Shown: piece by piece, positions 17,134 to 25,236 of the stretch
Position numbering within the stretch: position 1 is the first letter of the stretch
Layout: each line of letters opens with the position of its first letter
NCBI RefSeq assembly: GCF_025685605.1
Contig: NZ_JAGTUT010000001.1
Location: 186,001 to 250,000, forward strand
DNA length: 64,000 nucleotides
Direction: 5' to 3'
From: Granulicella arctica
GTDB lineage: Bacteria > Acidobacteriota > Terriglobia > Terriglobales > Acidobacteriaceae
Translations under genes and position numbers: made by a program
Notes under the pieces: generated by a model
The model's input: only the letters and a program-made list of their open reading frames with translations
Database searches by the model: none
Told to the model about the DNA's origin: nothing

Positions 17134-17466
17134 AAGGATCTCCTGCAATGACTGTATGGAAGCTGGATATGTGCGTCAAACCTAATAGGATTCATAAATC
17201 AAGCTGGGTGTTGTAGGGACTGGCTTTGTGAACGCCTCAAGAGCAGCAGGAATCGTCTGGATTGCGGTTGTTTGCTTCCTGTATATTTGCTTCGTCTCGG
17301 GAAAATCCCGGGGTGCCGTGTGAGAGTATCGGTATCAGGCACTTCCAGAAGACGCTTACCCGGGATGCTCTAAACCTTTTAGTACTACTTGTTGGCTTTT
17401 ATATCGATCGAGAGAACGAGTGAGCCGTCCTTTGCCGGATAAGGCCGCCGTTGGGAACCCTGACTT
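17134..17466. other. Intergenic region between divergent LEA-like and symporter genes
   Basis: About 330 bp holding the promoters of two divergent genes. I see no coding sequence. A short stem CTCGGGA-AAA-TCCCGGG lies near 17297-17313. A T/A-rich stretch (ACCTTTTAGTACTACTTG) precedes the symporter gene, but no confident -35/-10 pair was found. Confidence 0.5.
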
Positions 17467-19200
17467 ATGTATGTATCGGCCGCGCTTCTGCTGTTCTCCG
17501 GCACGCAACTGACCAAGCTTTCTCCGGTCGACATCCTCATTCTCGTGCTGTACTTCGCGCTGGTCATCTTCATTGGTTTCTATGTGAAGGGCCAGACGAA
17601 TACCAGTGAGGAGTTCTTCCTCGCGGGTCGCGAGATGACGGCGTGGATCGCCGGACTGAGCTTTGTATCGGCCAATCTCGGGTCACTGGAGTTGATGGGC
17701 TGGGCTGGGTCGGCGTATCAGTACGGCATCCTGGCAGCACACTGGTATTGGATCGGTGCAATTCCGGCGATGCTGTTCCTCGGCATCGTGATGATGCCGT
17801 TCTATTACATCTCTAAGACGCATTCGGTACCGGGCTATCTCAATCTTCGCTTCGGTAGCGGTGCACGCGCGTTGAGCGCGGTGTCGTTCGCCCTGATGAC
17901 GATCCTGATGAGCGGCGTCAATATGTACGCCATGGCCGTCGTCATGCAGACGATCCTGGGCTGGAACATCACGTTCAGCATCTGGATCGGCGCGGGCACG
18001 GTGGCGCTTTATGTCATGCTCGGCGGTCTTCGTTCCGCGATCATCAATGAAGTTCTGCAGTTCGTTCTAATCTGGGCCGGCGCAGCGATGATTCCGATCC
18101 TCGGCTTGATCGAGGCAGGTGGCTGGTCGAAGCTGAAGGCACAGATCGCGGTAAACGTCGGCAGCAGCGACTACACGCATATGTGGACGACACTCGGTCA
18201 CTTCAAAGACAACCCGATGGGCGTTAACTGGACCGGCATCGTGTTTGGGCTTGGATTCGTCGTGAGCTTCGGCTACTGGACGACAGACTTCCTGGTTGTC
18301 CAGCGTGTGCTGAGTGCGAATAATCTCAGGGCTGCGAAGCTGGCTCCCGTGATTGGCGCCGCATTCAAGATGGCTGTTCCGTTCATTGTGATCGTGCCTG
18401 GTTTGCTGGCGCTGGCAGTTCTCAAGAATCCTGACGGCAGCATGATGCACCTTGTGGCCGGAAGCATCGCGAAGGGTAATCCTGCGCTGCACAGCTATGA
18501 CGAAGTGCTTCCGCTGATGCTGATTCGCTACTGCGGACCGGGCCTGCTGGGGCTGGGAATCACGGCGCTGGTCGCGGGTTTCATGAGCGGTATGGCTGGC
18601 AACGTCAGCGCGTTCTCGACGGTTTGGACCTACGACCTGTACGGCGCTTTCATGAACAAGAAGGCGAGCGACAAACACTATGTCGCGATGGGCCGCTGGT
18701 CGACCGTGATCGGCATGCTGATCTCGATCATGACGGCGTATCTCGTGATGAATGCGAACAGCATCATGGACTACGTGCAGGCGCTCTTCAGCTTCTTCAT
18801 CGCTCCACTCTTCGGCACGGTGATCCTCGGCATGATGTGGAAGCGGGCTACACATGCTGGCGGCTTCTGGGGTCTGCTGGCAGGTACGGCTGCTTCGATC
18901 GGGATGTTCTCGTGGGTTCAACTGAAGCCCGCGGCTCTGCAATATATTGCGATGAGCGCAGATGCCCGGCCCATGGCTGAGAATCTGTACCGCGCTCTGT
19001 GGAGCTGGATTATCTGCGTGGTTGTTACGGTTGTGGTGAGTTTGATGACCAAGCCGGTACCGACAGCAGAACTCGCAGGGCTTGTCTATGGCGTGACGCC
19101 GCTTCCTGATGATGGTTCGAAGGGCTTGTTCCAGAAGCCTATCTTCTGGGCAGTCGTTGTGATCGTGATCTTCTTTATCCTGAACCTGATTTTCTTCTAA
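17467..19200 (+). CDS. Sodium:solute symporter (SSS family), probable sugar transporter
   Basis: A 577-residue inner-membrane protein with about 14 hydrophobic segments. SPVDILILVLYFALVIFIGF, then EEFFLAGREMTAWIAGLSFV and GSLELMGWAGSAYQYGI, are the N-terminal signatures of the SSS family, closest in character to SGLT-like sugar carriers. It would import a solute driven by sodium. A 73-residue membrane protein and a sugar isomerase-like enzyme follow on the same strand, which points to uptake of a monosaccharide. Confidence 0.9.
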   Translation: MYVSAALLLFSGTQLTKLSPVDILILVLYFALVIFIGFYVKGQTNTSEEFFLAGREMTAWIAGLSFVSANLGSLELMGWAGSAYQYGILAAHWYWIGAIPAMLFLGIVMMPFYYISKTHSVPGYLNLRFGSGARALSAVSFALMTILMSGVNMYAMAVVMQTILGWNITFSIWIGAGTVALYVMLGGLRSAIINEVLQFVLIWAGAAMIPILGLIEAGGWSKLKAQIAVNVGSSDYTHMWTTLGHFKDNPMGVNWTGIVFGLGFVVSFGYWTTDFLVVQRVLSANNLRAAKLAPVIGAAFKMAVPFIVIVPGLLALAVLKNPDGSMMHLVAGSIAKGNPALHSYDEVLPLMLIRYCGPGLLGLGITALVAGFMSGMAGNVSAFSTVWTYDLYGAFMNKKASDKHYVAMGRWSTVIGMLISIMTAYLVMNANSIMDYVQALFSFFIAPLFGTVILGMMWKRATHAGGFWGLLAGTAASIGMFSWVQLKPAALQYIAMSADARPMAENLYRALWSWIICVVVTVVVSLMTKPVPTAELAGLVYGVTPLPDDGSKGLFQKPIFWAVVVIVIFFILNLIFF

Positions 19201-19237
19201 AGGCTGCACCCGCTGAATCGGCGGAGGACGAGGTTTT

Positions 19238-19459
19238 ATGTCGGAAGTACCGAAAGAGCGCAAGGAAATATCGATCTGGTTTTTCTGCGGAATTCTGATG
19301 CTGGGCTATGGCCTGGTGCTGATCGCAACGGGATTTACGGAGTTGCATAACCCTCCGCCTACGGTTTTGGCGAATCTTCAGCCGACACTTTGGTGGGGAG
19401 TTCTGCTGTCCGTCTTCGGCGGCTTCTACACCGTGAAGTTCCGCCCTGGCAAGGGCTGA
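19238..19459 (+). CDS. Small membrane protein linked to the symporter
   Basis: 73 residues: a charged N-terminus (MSEVPKERKEIS), one hydrophobic segment (IWFFCGILMLGYGLVLIATG), a loop with ELHNPPPT, and a second segment ending in VKFRPGKG. GAGGTTTT precedes the ATG. I do not recognise a named family. The size, two-helix topology and location 37 bp after the symporter gene suggest an accessory subunit or stabiliser of the transporter, by analogy with small partners of other secondary carriers. Confidence 0.75.
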   Translation: MSEVPKERKEISIWFFCGILMLGYGLVLIATGFTELHNPPPTVLANLQPTLWWGVLLSVFGGFYTVKFRPGKG

Positions 19460-19533
19460 CCTCCGGCGCTTTATAGCGCCGCTTGAAAACTAAATCGCTT
19501 CAATGAAATGGAATGCACGACCTGAGGAGAAGT

Positions 19534-20952
19534 ATGGCTAAGCAGATGACGATGGGTGTGATTGTAGGAAACCGTGGCTTTTTCCCAAGCCACCTTGCGA
19601 CAAGTGGACGATTGGAGATGATCGCTGCCCTTGAAGCGGCGGGGATCAAGCCGATCGTGCTGACACCGGAGGAGACGGCGCACGGAGCGGTCGAGACCTA
19701 TGAGGATGCTAAGAAGTGCGCTGCCCTCTTCCAGAAGCACGCGAAGGAGATCGACGGCATCATCATCACGCTGCCGAACTTTGGCGAGGAGCGTGGGCTT
19801 GCCGATGCTCTGCGGCTCTCCAATCTCAAGGTGCCGGTGCTGATCCAGGCGACGCCGGACAATGCGACGAAGATGTCGATTGCCTTTCGGCGCGACAGCT
19901 TCTGCGGCAAGATGTCGATCTGCAACAACCTGAAGCAGTACGGGATTCCCTATTCGCTGACGCGGCTGCACACAGAGGCTCCTGACTCCCCGGAGTTCAA
20001 GGCAGACCTTGAGTGGTTCGCTGGAATCTGCCGCGTGGTTGGCGGCTTGAAGAATGTACGGTTCGGCGCGATCGGCGCTCGGCCCACGGCGTTCAACACC
20101 GTTCGCTACTCGGAGAAGCTGCTGGAGCGATCGGGCATCACCGTAGAAACGCTTGATCTGAGCGAGGTGATGGGACGCATCGGACGGATGAACGACAACG
20201 ATGACGCGGCGCAGGAGAAGCTTGCGGCCATCAAGAAGTACATTCCCGTTGGACAGACCCCGGAAGCGGCGCTGATGAAGATGGCGAAGCTGGGCGCGGT
20301 GATCGATCACTGGATGAAGGCGAGCGAACTGACGGTCTCGGCTGTGCAGTGCTGGACCTCCATCGAAGAGTTCCTGGGCATCGTTCCCTGCACCGTGATG
20401 AGCATGATGAGCGAGAACCTGATTCCTTCGGCGTGCGAGGTTGACGTGCTGGGAACGCTGAGCATGTATGCATTGACGCTTGCCAGCGAGTCCCCTTCTG
20501 CGCTGCTCGACTGGAACAACAACTACGGCGACAACCCGGATAAGGCGGTCTGCTTCCATTGCTCGAACCTGCCGAAGCACTTCTTCAACGAGGGCGTGAA
20601 GATGGACTATCAGCTCATCATCGCGGGTACCGTTGGCAAGGAGAATACACACGGGACGCTGGATGGCACGGTTAAGGCTGGCGCGATGAGCTTTGCGCGC
20701 TTTTCGACCGATGATTTTGGTGGACAGATCACGGGCTATGTCGGCGAGGGCGCGTTCACCAACGATCCGCTGAATACCTTTGGCGGCGCGGGCGTGGTGG
20801 AGATTCCGAAGATGCAGGAGCTACTGCGCTACATCTGCGAGAACGGTTTCGAGCACCATGTAGCGGCGAACTTCTCGACGACCGCTGCTCCGGTGTTTGA
20901 AGCTGCCACGAAGTACCTTGGCTGGAAGATGCACTGGCACAACAAGGCCTAG
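19534..20952 (+). CDS. L-fucose/L-arabinose isomerase family protein
   Basis: 472 residues, cytoplasmic. MGVIVGNRGFFPSHLATSGR and GIIITLPNFGEERGLADAL resemble the N-terminal domains of the fucose/arabinose isomerase superfamily. The C-terminal half has SACEVDVLGTLSMYAL and FHCSNLPKHFF, with the metal-binding Glu/Asp/His pattern of the family. It would interconvert an aldose and a ketose. The ATG at 19534 follows GAGGAGAAGT and is preferred over one seven codons upstream. Position behind a sodium:sugar symporter supports monosaccharide catabolism; the actual sugar, which may also be a modified one, cannot be read. Confidence 0.82.
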   Translation: MAKQMTMGVIVGNRGFFPSHLATSGRLEMIAALEAAGIKPIVLTPEETAHGAVETYEDAKKCAALFQKHAKEIDGIIITLPNFGEERGLADALRLSNLKVPVLIQATPDNATKMSIAFRRDSFCGKMSICNNLKQYGIPYSLTRLHTEAPDSPEFKADLEWFAGICRVVGGLKNVRFGAIGARPTAFNTVRYSEKLLERSGITVETLDLSEVMGRIGRMNDNDDAAQEKLAAIKKYIPVGQTPEAALMKMAKLGAVIDHWMKASELTVSAVQCWTSIEEFLGIVPCTVMSMMSENLIPSACEVDVLGTLSMYALTLASESPSALLDWNNNYGDNPDKAVCFHCSNLPKHFFNEGVKMDYQLIIAGTVGKENTHGTLDGTVKAGAMSFARFSTDDFGGQITGYVGEGAFTNDPLNTFGGAGVVEIPKMQELLRYICENGFEHHVAANFSTTAAPVFEAATKYLGWKMHWHNKA

Positions 20953-20970
20953 CAAGTTGAGAGTGCAGAG

Positions 20971-20994
20971 AGGCCGGGTATCGCTACCCGGCCT
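20971..20994. terminator. Bidirectional hairpin terminator
   Basis: AGGCCGGGTA-TCGC-TACCCGGCCT is a perfect 10-bp stem with a 4-base loop, followed by TTTCTGCG on the plus strand. It ends the isomerase transcript and contains the stop codon that the converging epimerase gene would use if its reading frame were intact. Confidence 0.8.
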
Positions 20995-21951
20995 TTCTGC
21001 GTGTGGCCTGATCGCGCCAGCGGGTGACAAGGTCGTGGGCGGCGGCGGCCATTCGGGATATGCGAACTCGAAGCCAGCGGCCTCGAGGCGACCGGGGATG
21101 ACGCGGCGGCTCTTCAAGACGAGTTCTGACTCGGTACGCATGAAGAAGGTGCCGATCTCGATCATCCATGCTGTCGCGGGCAAACCGAAACGAGTGCCCC
21201 AGCTTTCGCGCAGGATGCGCATGAAGTCGCGGTTCGGGACGGGATGCGGCGAGGCGAGATTGACGGGGCCGCTGAGAGCTTCGCGGGCGATGAGGAACTC
21301 GATCGCGCGGATGAAGTCTACGTCGTGAATCCACGAAACGTATTGGTTGCCGCTTCCCTGCGTGCCTCCAAGGCCGTGGCGGGTTAGGGCGAGAAAGACG
21401 TCGAAGACTCCGCCGGGATCGGGGCTGAAGGTCATCGCACTGCGGACCGCTACCTTGCGGGTGCGCGGCGTCGGTGTGGCGAAGAAGGCTTCTTCCCAGC
21501 CTTTCGCTACGGAGATGGAGAAGTTCCATGTGTCGGGTGCGCCGGGTTCGCTGCCGCCATATTCGCCGGTCGCCTCGTCCATGGGACGGTCGAGAGCGTG
21601 GCGATAGATCGTGGCGGTGCTCGAGTTCAGCCAGAGACGGGGCGGATTTGGAAGGCCGGCGATGACTTCGTTCAGGAGCTGGGTTGAGCGGATGCGGGAA
21701 TCATAGATGGCGCGGCGATTGGCGTCGTTGTAGCGACAGTTGACGCTGCGACCGGTGAGATTGATGCACAGGTCGCTTCCGTCGAGGGCGTCAATCCATG
21801 GTCCGCGCGTCTGAGCATCCCATTGAAGTACGTTCCATGGAGCCCTGGTCAAGGTTCGGCTGAGAATGGTGACGATGTGACCCTGGGCGTGGAAATGACG
21901 CGCCAGAATCTGTCCAACTTGTCCGCTGCCACCCGGGATGACGATTCGCAT
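20984..21951 (-). pseudogene. TIGR01777-type NAD-dependent epimerase, 3'-end frameshift
   Basis: A short-chain epimerase of the SulA-like TIGR01777 family. It opens MRIVIPGGSGQVGQILARHF (NAD motif) and continues with INLTGRSVNCRY, RLWLNSSTATIYRH, YVSWIHDVDFIRAIEFLI and GPVNLASPHPVPN, so most of the fold is intact. After AAGFEFAYPEW the reading frame runs into a long non-homologous tail ending at 20821 inside the isomerase gene. A single extra base in the GGGCGGCGGCGGCC tract (21037-21050) would instead give ..PAAAHDLVTRWRDQ.. and a stop at 20984, as expected for the family. This is either a sequencing/assembly slip or a mild C-terminal lesion that may leave activity. The SRPBCC gene 9 bp upstream is its usual partner. 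Confidence 0.8.
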
Positions 21952-21960
21952 GGATGAAGT

Positions 21961-22473
21961 TTACTGTTCCGTAGCGGAAAGGTATCGCTGCCAGTCGTTT
22001 GACTCGGCGATCCGTCTCAGAACGACGTTGCGCTCGTGGAGGAGAGCTTGCATGTAGCGGCGGAGCAGGAGGACTTCCGCGATGCGACCGAGGATGGGGA
22101 TTGGTGCGGCAAAGCGGAAGATGTCCTTCATCTCGGTTTGACCGTCTTCGTCAAAGCGAAAGTAGTGATCGTGCTGCATGAAGCGGAAGGCGCCGCGGAG
22201 CATGGTGTCCTGAAAGTAGGCTGGGCGATCCATCGCGGTGATGGCGCTGGTGAGGTTTTGACGAATGCCGAGGTGGCGGGCGCGCCATGTGACTTGCTCG
22301 CCGAGATCGATGAGGCCGGAGGTGACGCCGCCGATTGGAACAGCTTGCTCGCCGAAGTGGATATTTCCCGCGAGGTGGACTTCGACGCTGCGGGCCAGGT
22401 CGAAACATCGGTCGATGGGTGCGTTGATGAGGGTCGTTTCTTCGAGGGTGACGATGAGGTGGCTCCGGCGCAA
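21961..22473 (-). CDS. SRPBCC (START-like) domain protein
   Basis: 170 residues. It opens IVTLEETTLINAPIDRCFDL and continues with DLGEQVTWRARHLGIRQNL, YFQDTMLRGAFRFMQHDHYF and MKDIFRFAAPIPILGRIAEV, the pattern of the polyketide-cyclase/START-like ligand-binding fold. In other bacteria this domain is found next to or fused with TIGR01777 epimerases, as here (9 bp apart). The bound ligand is unknown. It is divergent from ppk1, with only 53 bp between the start codons. Confidence 0.85.
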   Translation of the reverse strand: MRRSHLIVTLEETTLINAPIDRCFDLARSVEVHLAGNIHFGEQAVPIGGVTSGLIDLGEQVTWRARHLGIRQNLTSAITAMDRPAYFQDTMLRGAFRFMQHDHYFRFDEDGQTEMKDIFRFAAPIPILGRIAEVLLLRRYMQALLHERNVVLRRIAESNDWQRYLSATEQ

Positions 22474-22526
22474 GGATAGCCTATTTGCCCTGTATTCATA
22501 TCGTTGGGTTAGTCTATGGAACTACT

Positions 22527-24710
22527 ATGACGACGACCAAGCGACCGCCTGCCAAACGTAAGAGTGCCAAGAAGACAGTGCCCGAAGCTGTTCCAAACCT
22601 GTTCTTCAGCCGGGACGAATCGTGGTTGAAGTTCAACCAGCGGGTGCTGGAAGAGGCACAGGATGCGACCAATCCTCTGCTGGAGCGGGTGAAGTTCCTG
22701 GCGATTACGGCGAGCAATCTGGATGAGTTTGTCGAGATTCGGGTGGCTGGCATTCTGCAGCGGATCGAGGATGGCTACAACCAGCCGCAGGCTCCGGACG
22801 AGGGCGGGCTGACACCGCAGGAGCGACTGGATACGTTGAGCGTTTCGGTGGAGAGCTTCGTCAAGGAGCAATACCGATGCTGGAATGAGCAGCTTCTGCC
22901 GGCGTTGAAGGCTGAGAAGGTTCGCGTGCTTGGCTGGAAAGAGCTAAGCAGCGAGGCTCGGACTCGAGCGTTGGAGTTCTATCGGAGCGAGGTCGATCCG
23001 CTGCTGACGCCGGTGACGATTGATCCATCGCATCCGTTTCCCCGGGTTCTAAACAAAGCGCTCTGCATTGCGCTGCTGCTTCGTTACAAGCGGAAGGGTG
23101 CGCTGGGGGTGAAGACGGAGACGGTGCTTGGCGTGGTGACGGTTCCGCGCTCGCTGCCGCGTTTGGTTCCGCTGCCGTCGGTTGAGGGTGGAGCGGACTT
23201 CATCCTGCTGCATGAGTTGATCGAGTCGCAGGTGGAGCGGATGTTCCGCGGCTACGAGGTTCTGTCGAAGTCAGCCTTCCGGGTGACGCGGAACAGCAAC
23301 CTTTATATGCAGGAAGAAGAATCGCGGTCGGTGCTTGAGAGCGTGCGGGCCGAGTTGCATAACCGCCGCAAGGGCGATGCGGTTCGGTTGGAGATTGAGA
23401 GCTCAGCGGATGAGCAGATCGTGGAGCGGCTGCGGGTGAACTTCGAGCTTGATCCGTGGCAGGTCTTTCGCACGGACGGGCCGGTGAACCTTTCGCGGCT
23501 GATGAATCTGGCCTCCGAGGTGAAGCGGGCGGATCTCAAGTATGCGGAGTTCAAACCTTGTCACTACAAGCTGCTGCCGAAGTCGCAGGACCTGTTCGAG
23601 GACCTTCGCAGCAGAGATGTCATGCTGCATCATCCGTTTGACAGCTACCAGACGGTTGAGGAGTTTATTGAGGCCGGTGCGATTGATCCGGCTGTGATTT
23701 CGATGAAGCAGACACTCTATCGAACCAGTAAGGATTCGCCGATCTTTCGGGCGCTGATCGAGGCGGGCCAGAGTAAGGACGTTACGGTCGTTGTTGAGTT
23801 GATGGCGCGCTTCGATGAGGACTCGAACATTCGCTGGGCGCGGGAGCTGGAGGACGCCGGTGTCGGGGTGTATCACGGCATCTTTGGGCTGAAGACGCAC
23901 TGCAAACTGGCGCTGCTGGTGCGGCGCGATCCAGATGGCGTGGTGCGGCGGTATGCGCATCTTGGGACGGGAAACTACAACCCGGTCACGGCCCGTTTTT
24001 ACACGGACATCAGCTTGCTTACGTCGCGTCCTGAGCTAACGGAGGCGGTGCAGTCGGTGTTCAACTATCTGACGGCCGAGTCGGAGTCGGACACGTATGA
24101 GCCGCTCCTGGTGGCTCCGCTGACGATGGCAGACGGCTTTCTGAAGCTGATCGATCGCGAGGCTGAGCATGCGCGCGCCGGGCGACCTTCCGGAATCGTT
24201 GCGAAGATGAATGGCCTGCTGGAGCGTCGCACCATCGAGGCTTTCTATGCTGCTTCGCAGGCAGGCGTGCAGATCGACCTGATCGTTCGCGGTATGTGCT
24301 CGCTGCGGCCAGGAGTGAAGGGGCTGAGCGAGAACATTCGGGTGCGGTCGATCGTTGGGCGATATCTTGAACACAGCCGCATCTTCAGCTTTGTCAATGG
24401 AGACGAGCCGGTGATCTACTGCGGCAGCGCCGATCTAATGGCGCGGAATCTGCATGAGCGCTGCGAGGTCGTTTTTCCTGTGAGCGATGAGGCCGCCTCG
24501 AAGCGACTGCGCGAGGACATTCTTGCTTCGTACCTGACGGACAACGTGAAGGCGCGCATTCTGCAGTCGGATGGCTCGTATGTGCGGGCTCCGCAGGAGG
24601 GCAAGCCGTGCAATGCGCAGCGCCACTTTATGGCAATGGCGCAGGGGAACGATGAGACGGTTGAGGCTCCGGCGGCTTCTCCAAAGGTGCCGAACAAGAC
24701 GACCAAGTAA
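22527..24710 (+). CDS. ppk1: Polyphosphate kinase 1
   Basis: 727 residues, membrane-associated, making polyphosphate from ATP. The N domain starts LFFSRDESWLKFNQRVLEEA and LAITASNLDEFVEIRVAGIL, both invariant. The catalytic region holds HHPFDSYQTVEEFIE, VELMARFDEDSNIRWARELE and GLKTHCKLALLVRRD with the phosphorylated histidine, then YAHLGTGNYNP and GSADLMARNLHERCEV. Length is standard. A basic Lys-rich N-terminal extension (TTTKRPPAKRKSAKK) and a variable C-terminal tail flank the domain. The start at 22527 is chosen over one 14 codons earlier because the latter would intrude on the divergent gene's leader. Confidence 0.95.
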   Translation: MTTTKRPPAKRKSAKKTVPEAVPNLFFSRDESWLKFNQRVLEEAQDATNPLLERVKFLAITASNLDEFVEIRVAGILQRIEDGYNQPQAPDEGGLTPQERLDTLSVSVESFVKEQYRCWNEQLLPALKAEKVRVLGWKELSSEARTRALEFYRSEVDPLLTPVTIDPSHPFPRVLNKALCIALLLRYKRKGALGVKTETVLGVVTVPRSLPRLVPLPSVEGGADFILLHELIESQVERMFRGYEVLSKSAFRVTRNSNLYMQEEESRSVLESVRAELHNRRKGDAVRLEIESSADEQIVERLRVNFELDPWQVFRTDGPVNLSRLMNLASEVKRADLKYAEFKPCHYKLLPKSQDLFEDLRSRDVMLHHPFDSYQTVEEFIEAGAIDPAVISMKQTLYRTSKDSPIFRALIEAGQSKDVTVVVELMARFDEDSNIRWARELEDAGVGVYHGIFGLKTHCKLALLVRRDPDGVVRRYAHLGTGNYNPVTARFYTDISLLTSRPELTEAVQSVFNYLTAESESDTYEPLLVAPLTMADGFLKLIDREAEHARAGRPSGIVAKMNGLLERRTIEAFYAASQAGVQIDLIVRGMCSLRPGVKGLSENIRVRSIVGRYLEHSRIFSFVNGDEPVIYCGSADLMARNLHERCEVVFPVSDEAASKRLREDILASYLTDNVKARILQSDGSYVRAPQEGKPCNAQRHFMAMAQGNDETVEAPAASPKVPNKTTK

Positions 24711-25191
24711 GCGCTGACCTAGGTGGATCAGTCATCGAGTTCCGATGGCTGATGCGGGTGGAGGTCAAAAGTTTTCCATAACCCGTTGACTTCTAAACTG
24801 TCTGTTATGAGCTACTTATCGATCCAAGTCCACGCAAAGTATTCATTCGATTGAGGTTACGCTCAAGATCCTCGTTCTGAATGACTTAGCCCCGAGGCTC
24901 AGCCGATCCTGATACAAGCCCCGACATAATGGTGTTTGTATCTTGCGGGCGGAAGCTGGTCTTGGCTCTCACGCCGAGGATGCGAACCGCTTCGAGGTTT
25001 GGTTGTTCTCGTGTCTTTATAGTTTACCAAATTGAGTGGAACTAATCGGCCACTTTTGTTTGGTTATTATTTGCGATTTGCTGGGGTTTTCCGTGATTTC
25101 ACGACGGCAGGGCTTGACAAGTTTTCTGACTTCCCGGAAATACGGGGCTCACGCCGGGGCAGAGTGGATACCGATGTGGGGTACAAAACAT
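24711..25191. other. Long intergenic region without recognisable genes
   Basis: About 480 bp between ppk1 and the S53 peptidase terminator. Short frames here have no ribosome-binding sites or family character. The base composition is more AT-rich than the flanking genes, with runs such as TTTGTTTGGTTATTATTTGC, and a direct CCCCGA repeat occurs around 24889-24923. No tRNA-like fold was found by eye. Confidence 0.5.
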
Positions 25192-25222
25192 AAGAAGCCG
25201 CGCCTCATGGGCGCGGCTTCTT
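25192..25222 (-). terminator. Rho-independent terminator of the S53 peptidase
   Basis: AAGAAGCCGCGCC and GGCGCGGCTTCTT form a perfect 13-bp stem with a 5-base loop, followed on the minus strand by TTATGTTTTG. It lies 14 bp past the peptidase stop codon. Confidence 0.9.
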
Positions 25223-25236
25223 GTCAGGCGTCGATC

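Noticed and set aside
18067..19263. Long minus-strand frame opposite the symporter
   Set aside because: His/Arg-rich translation with no family character; the plus strand encodes a clear SSS transporter.
19471..20652. Long minus-strand frame opposite the isomerase gene
   Set aside because: Arg/His-rich translation without motifs; the plus-strand protein is well supported.
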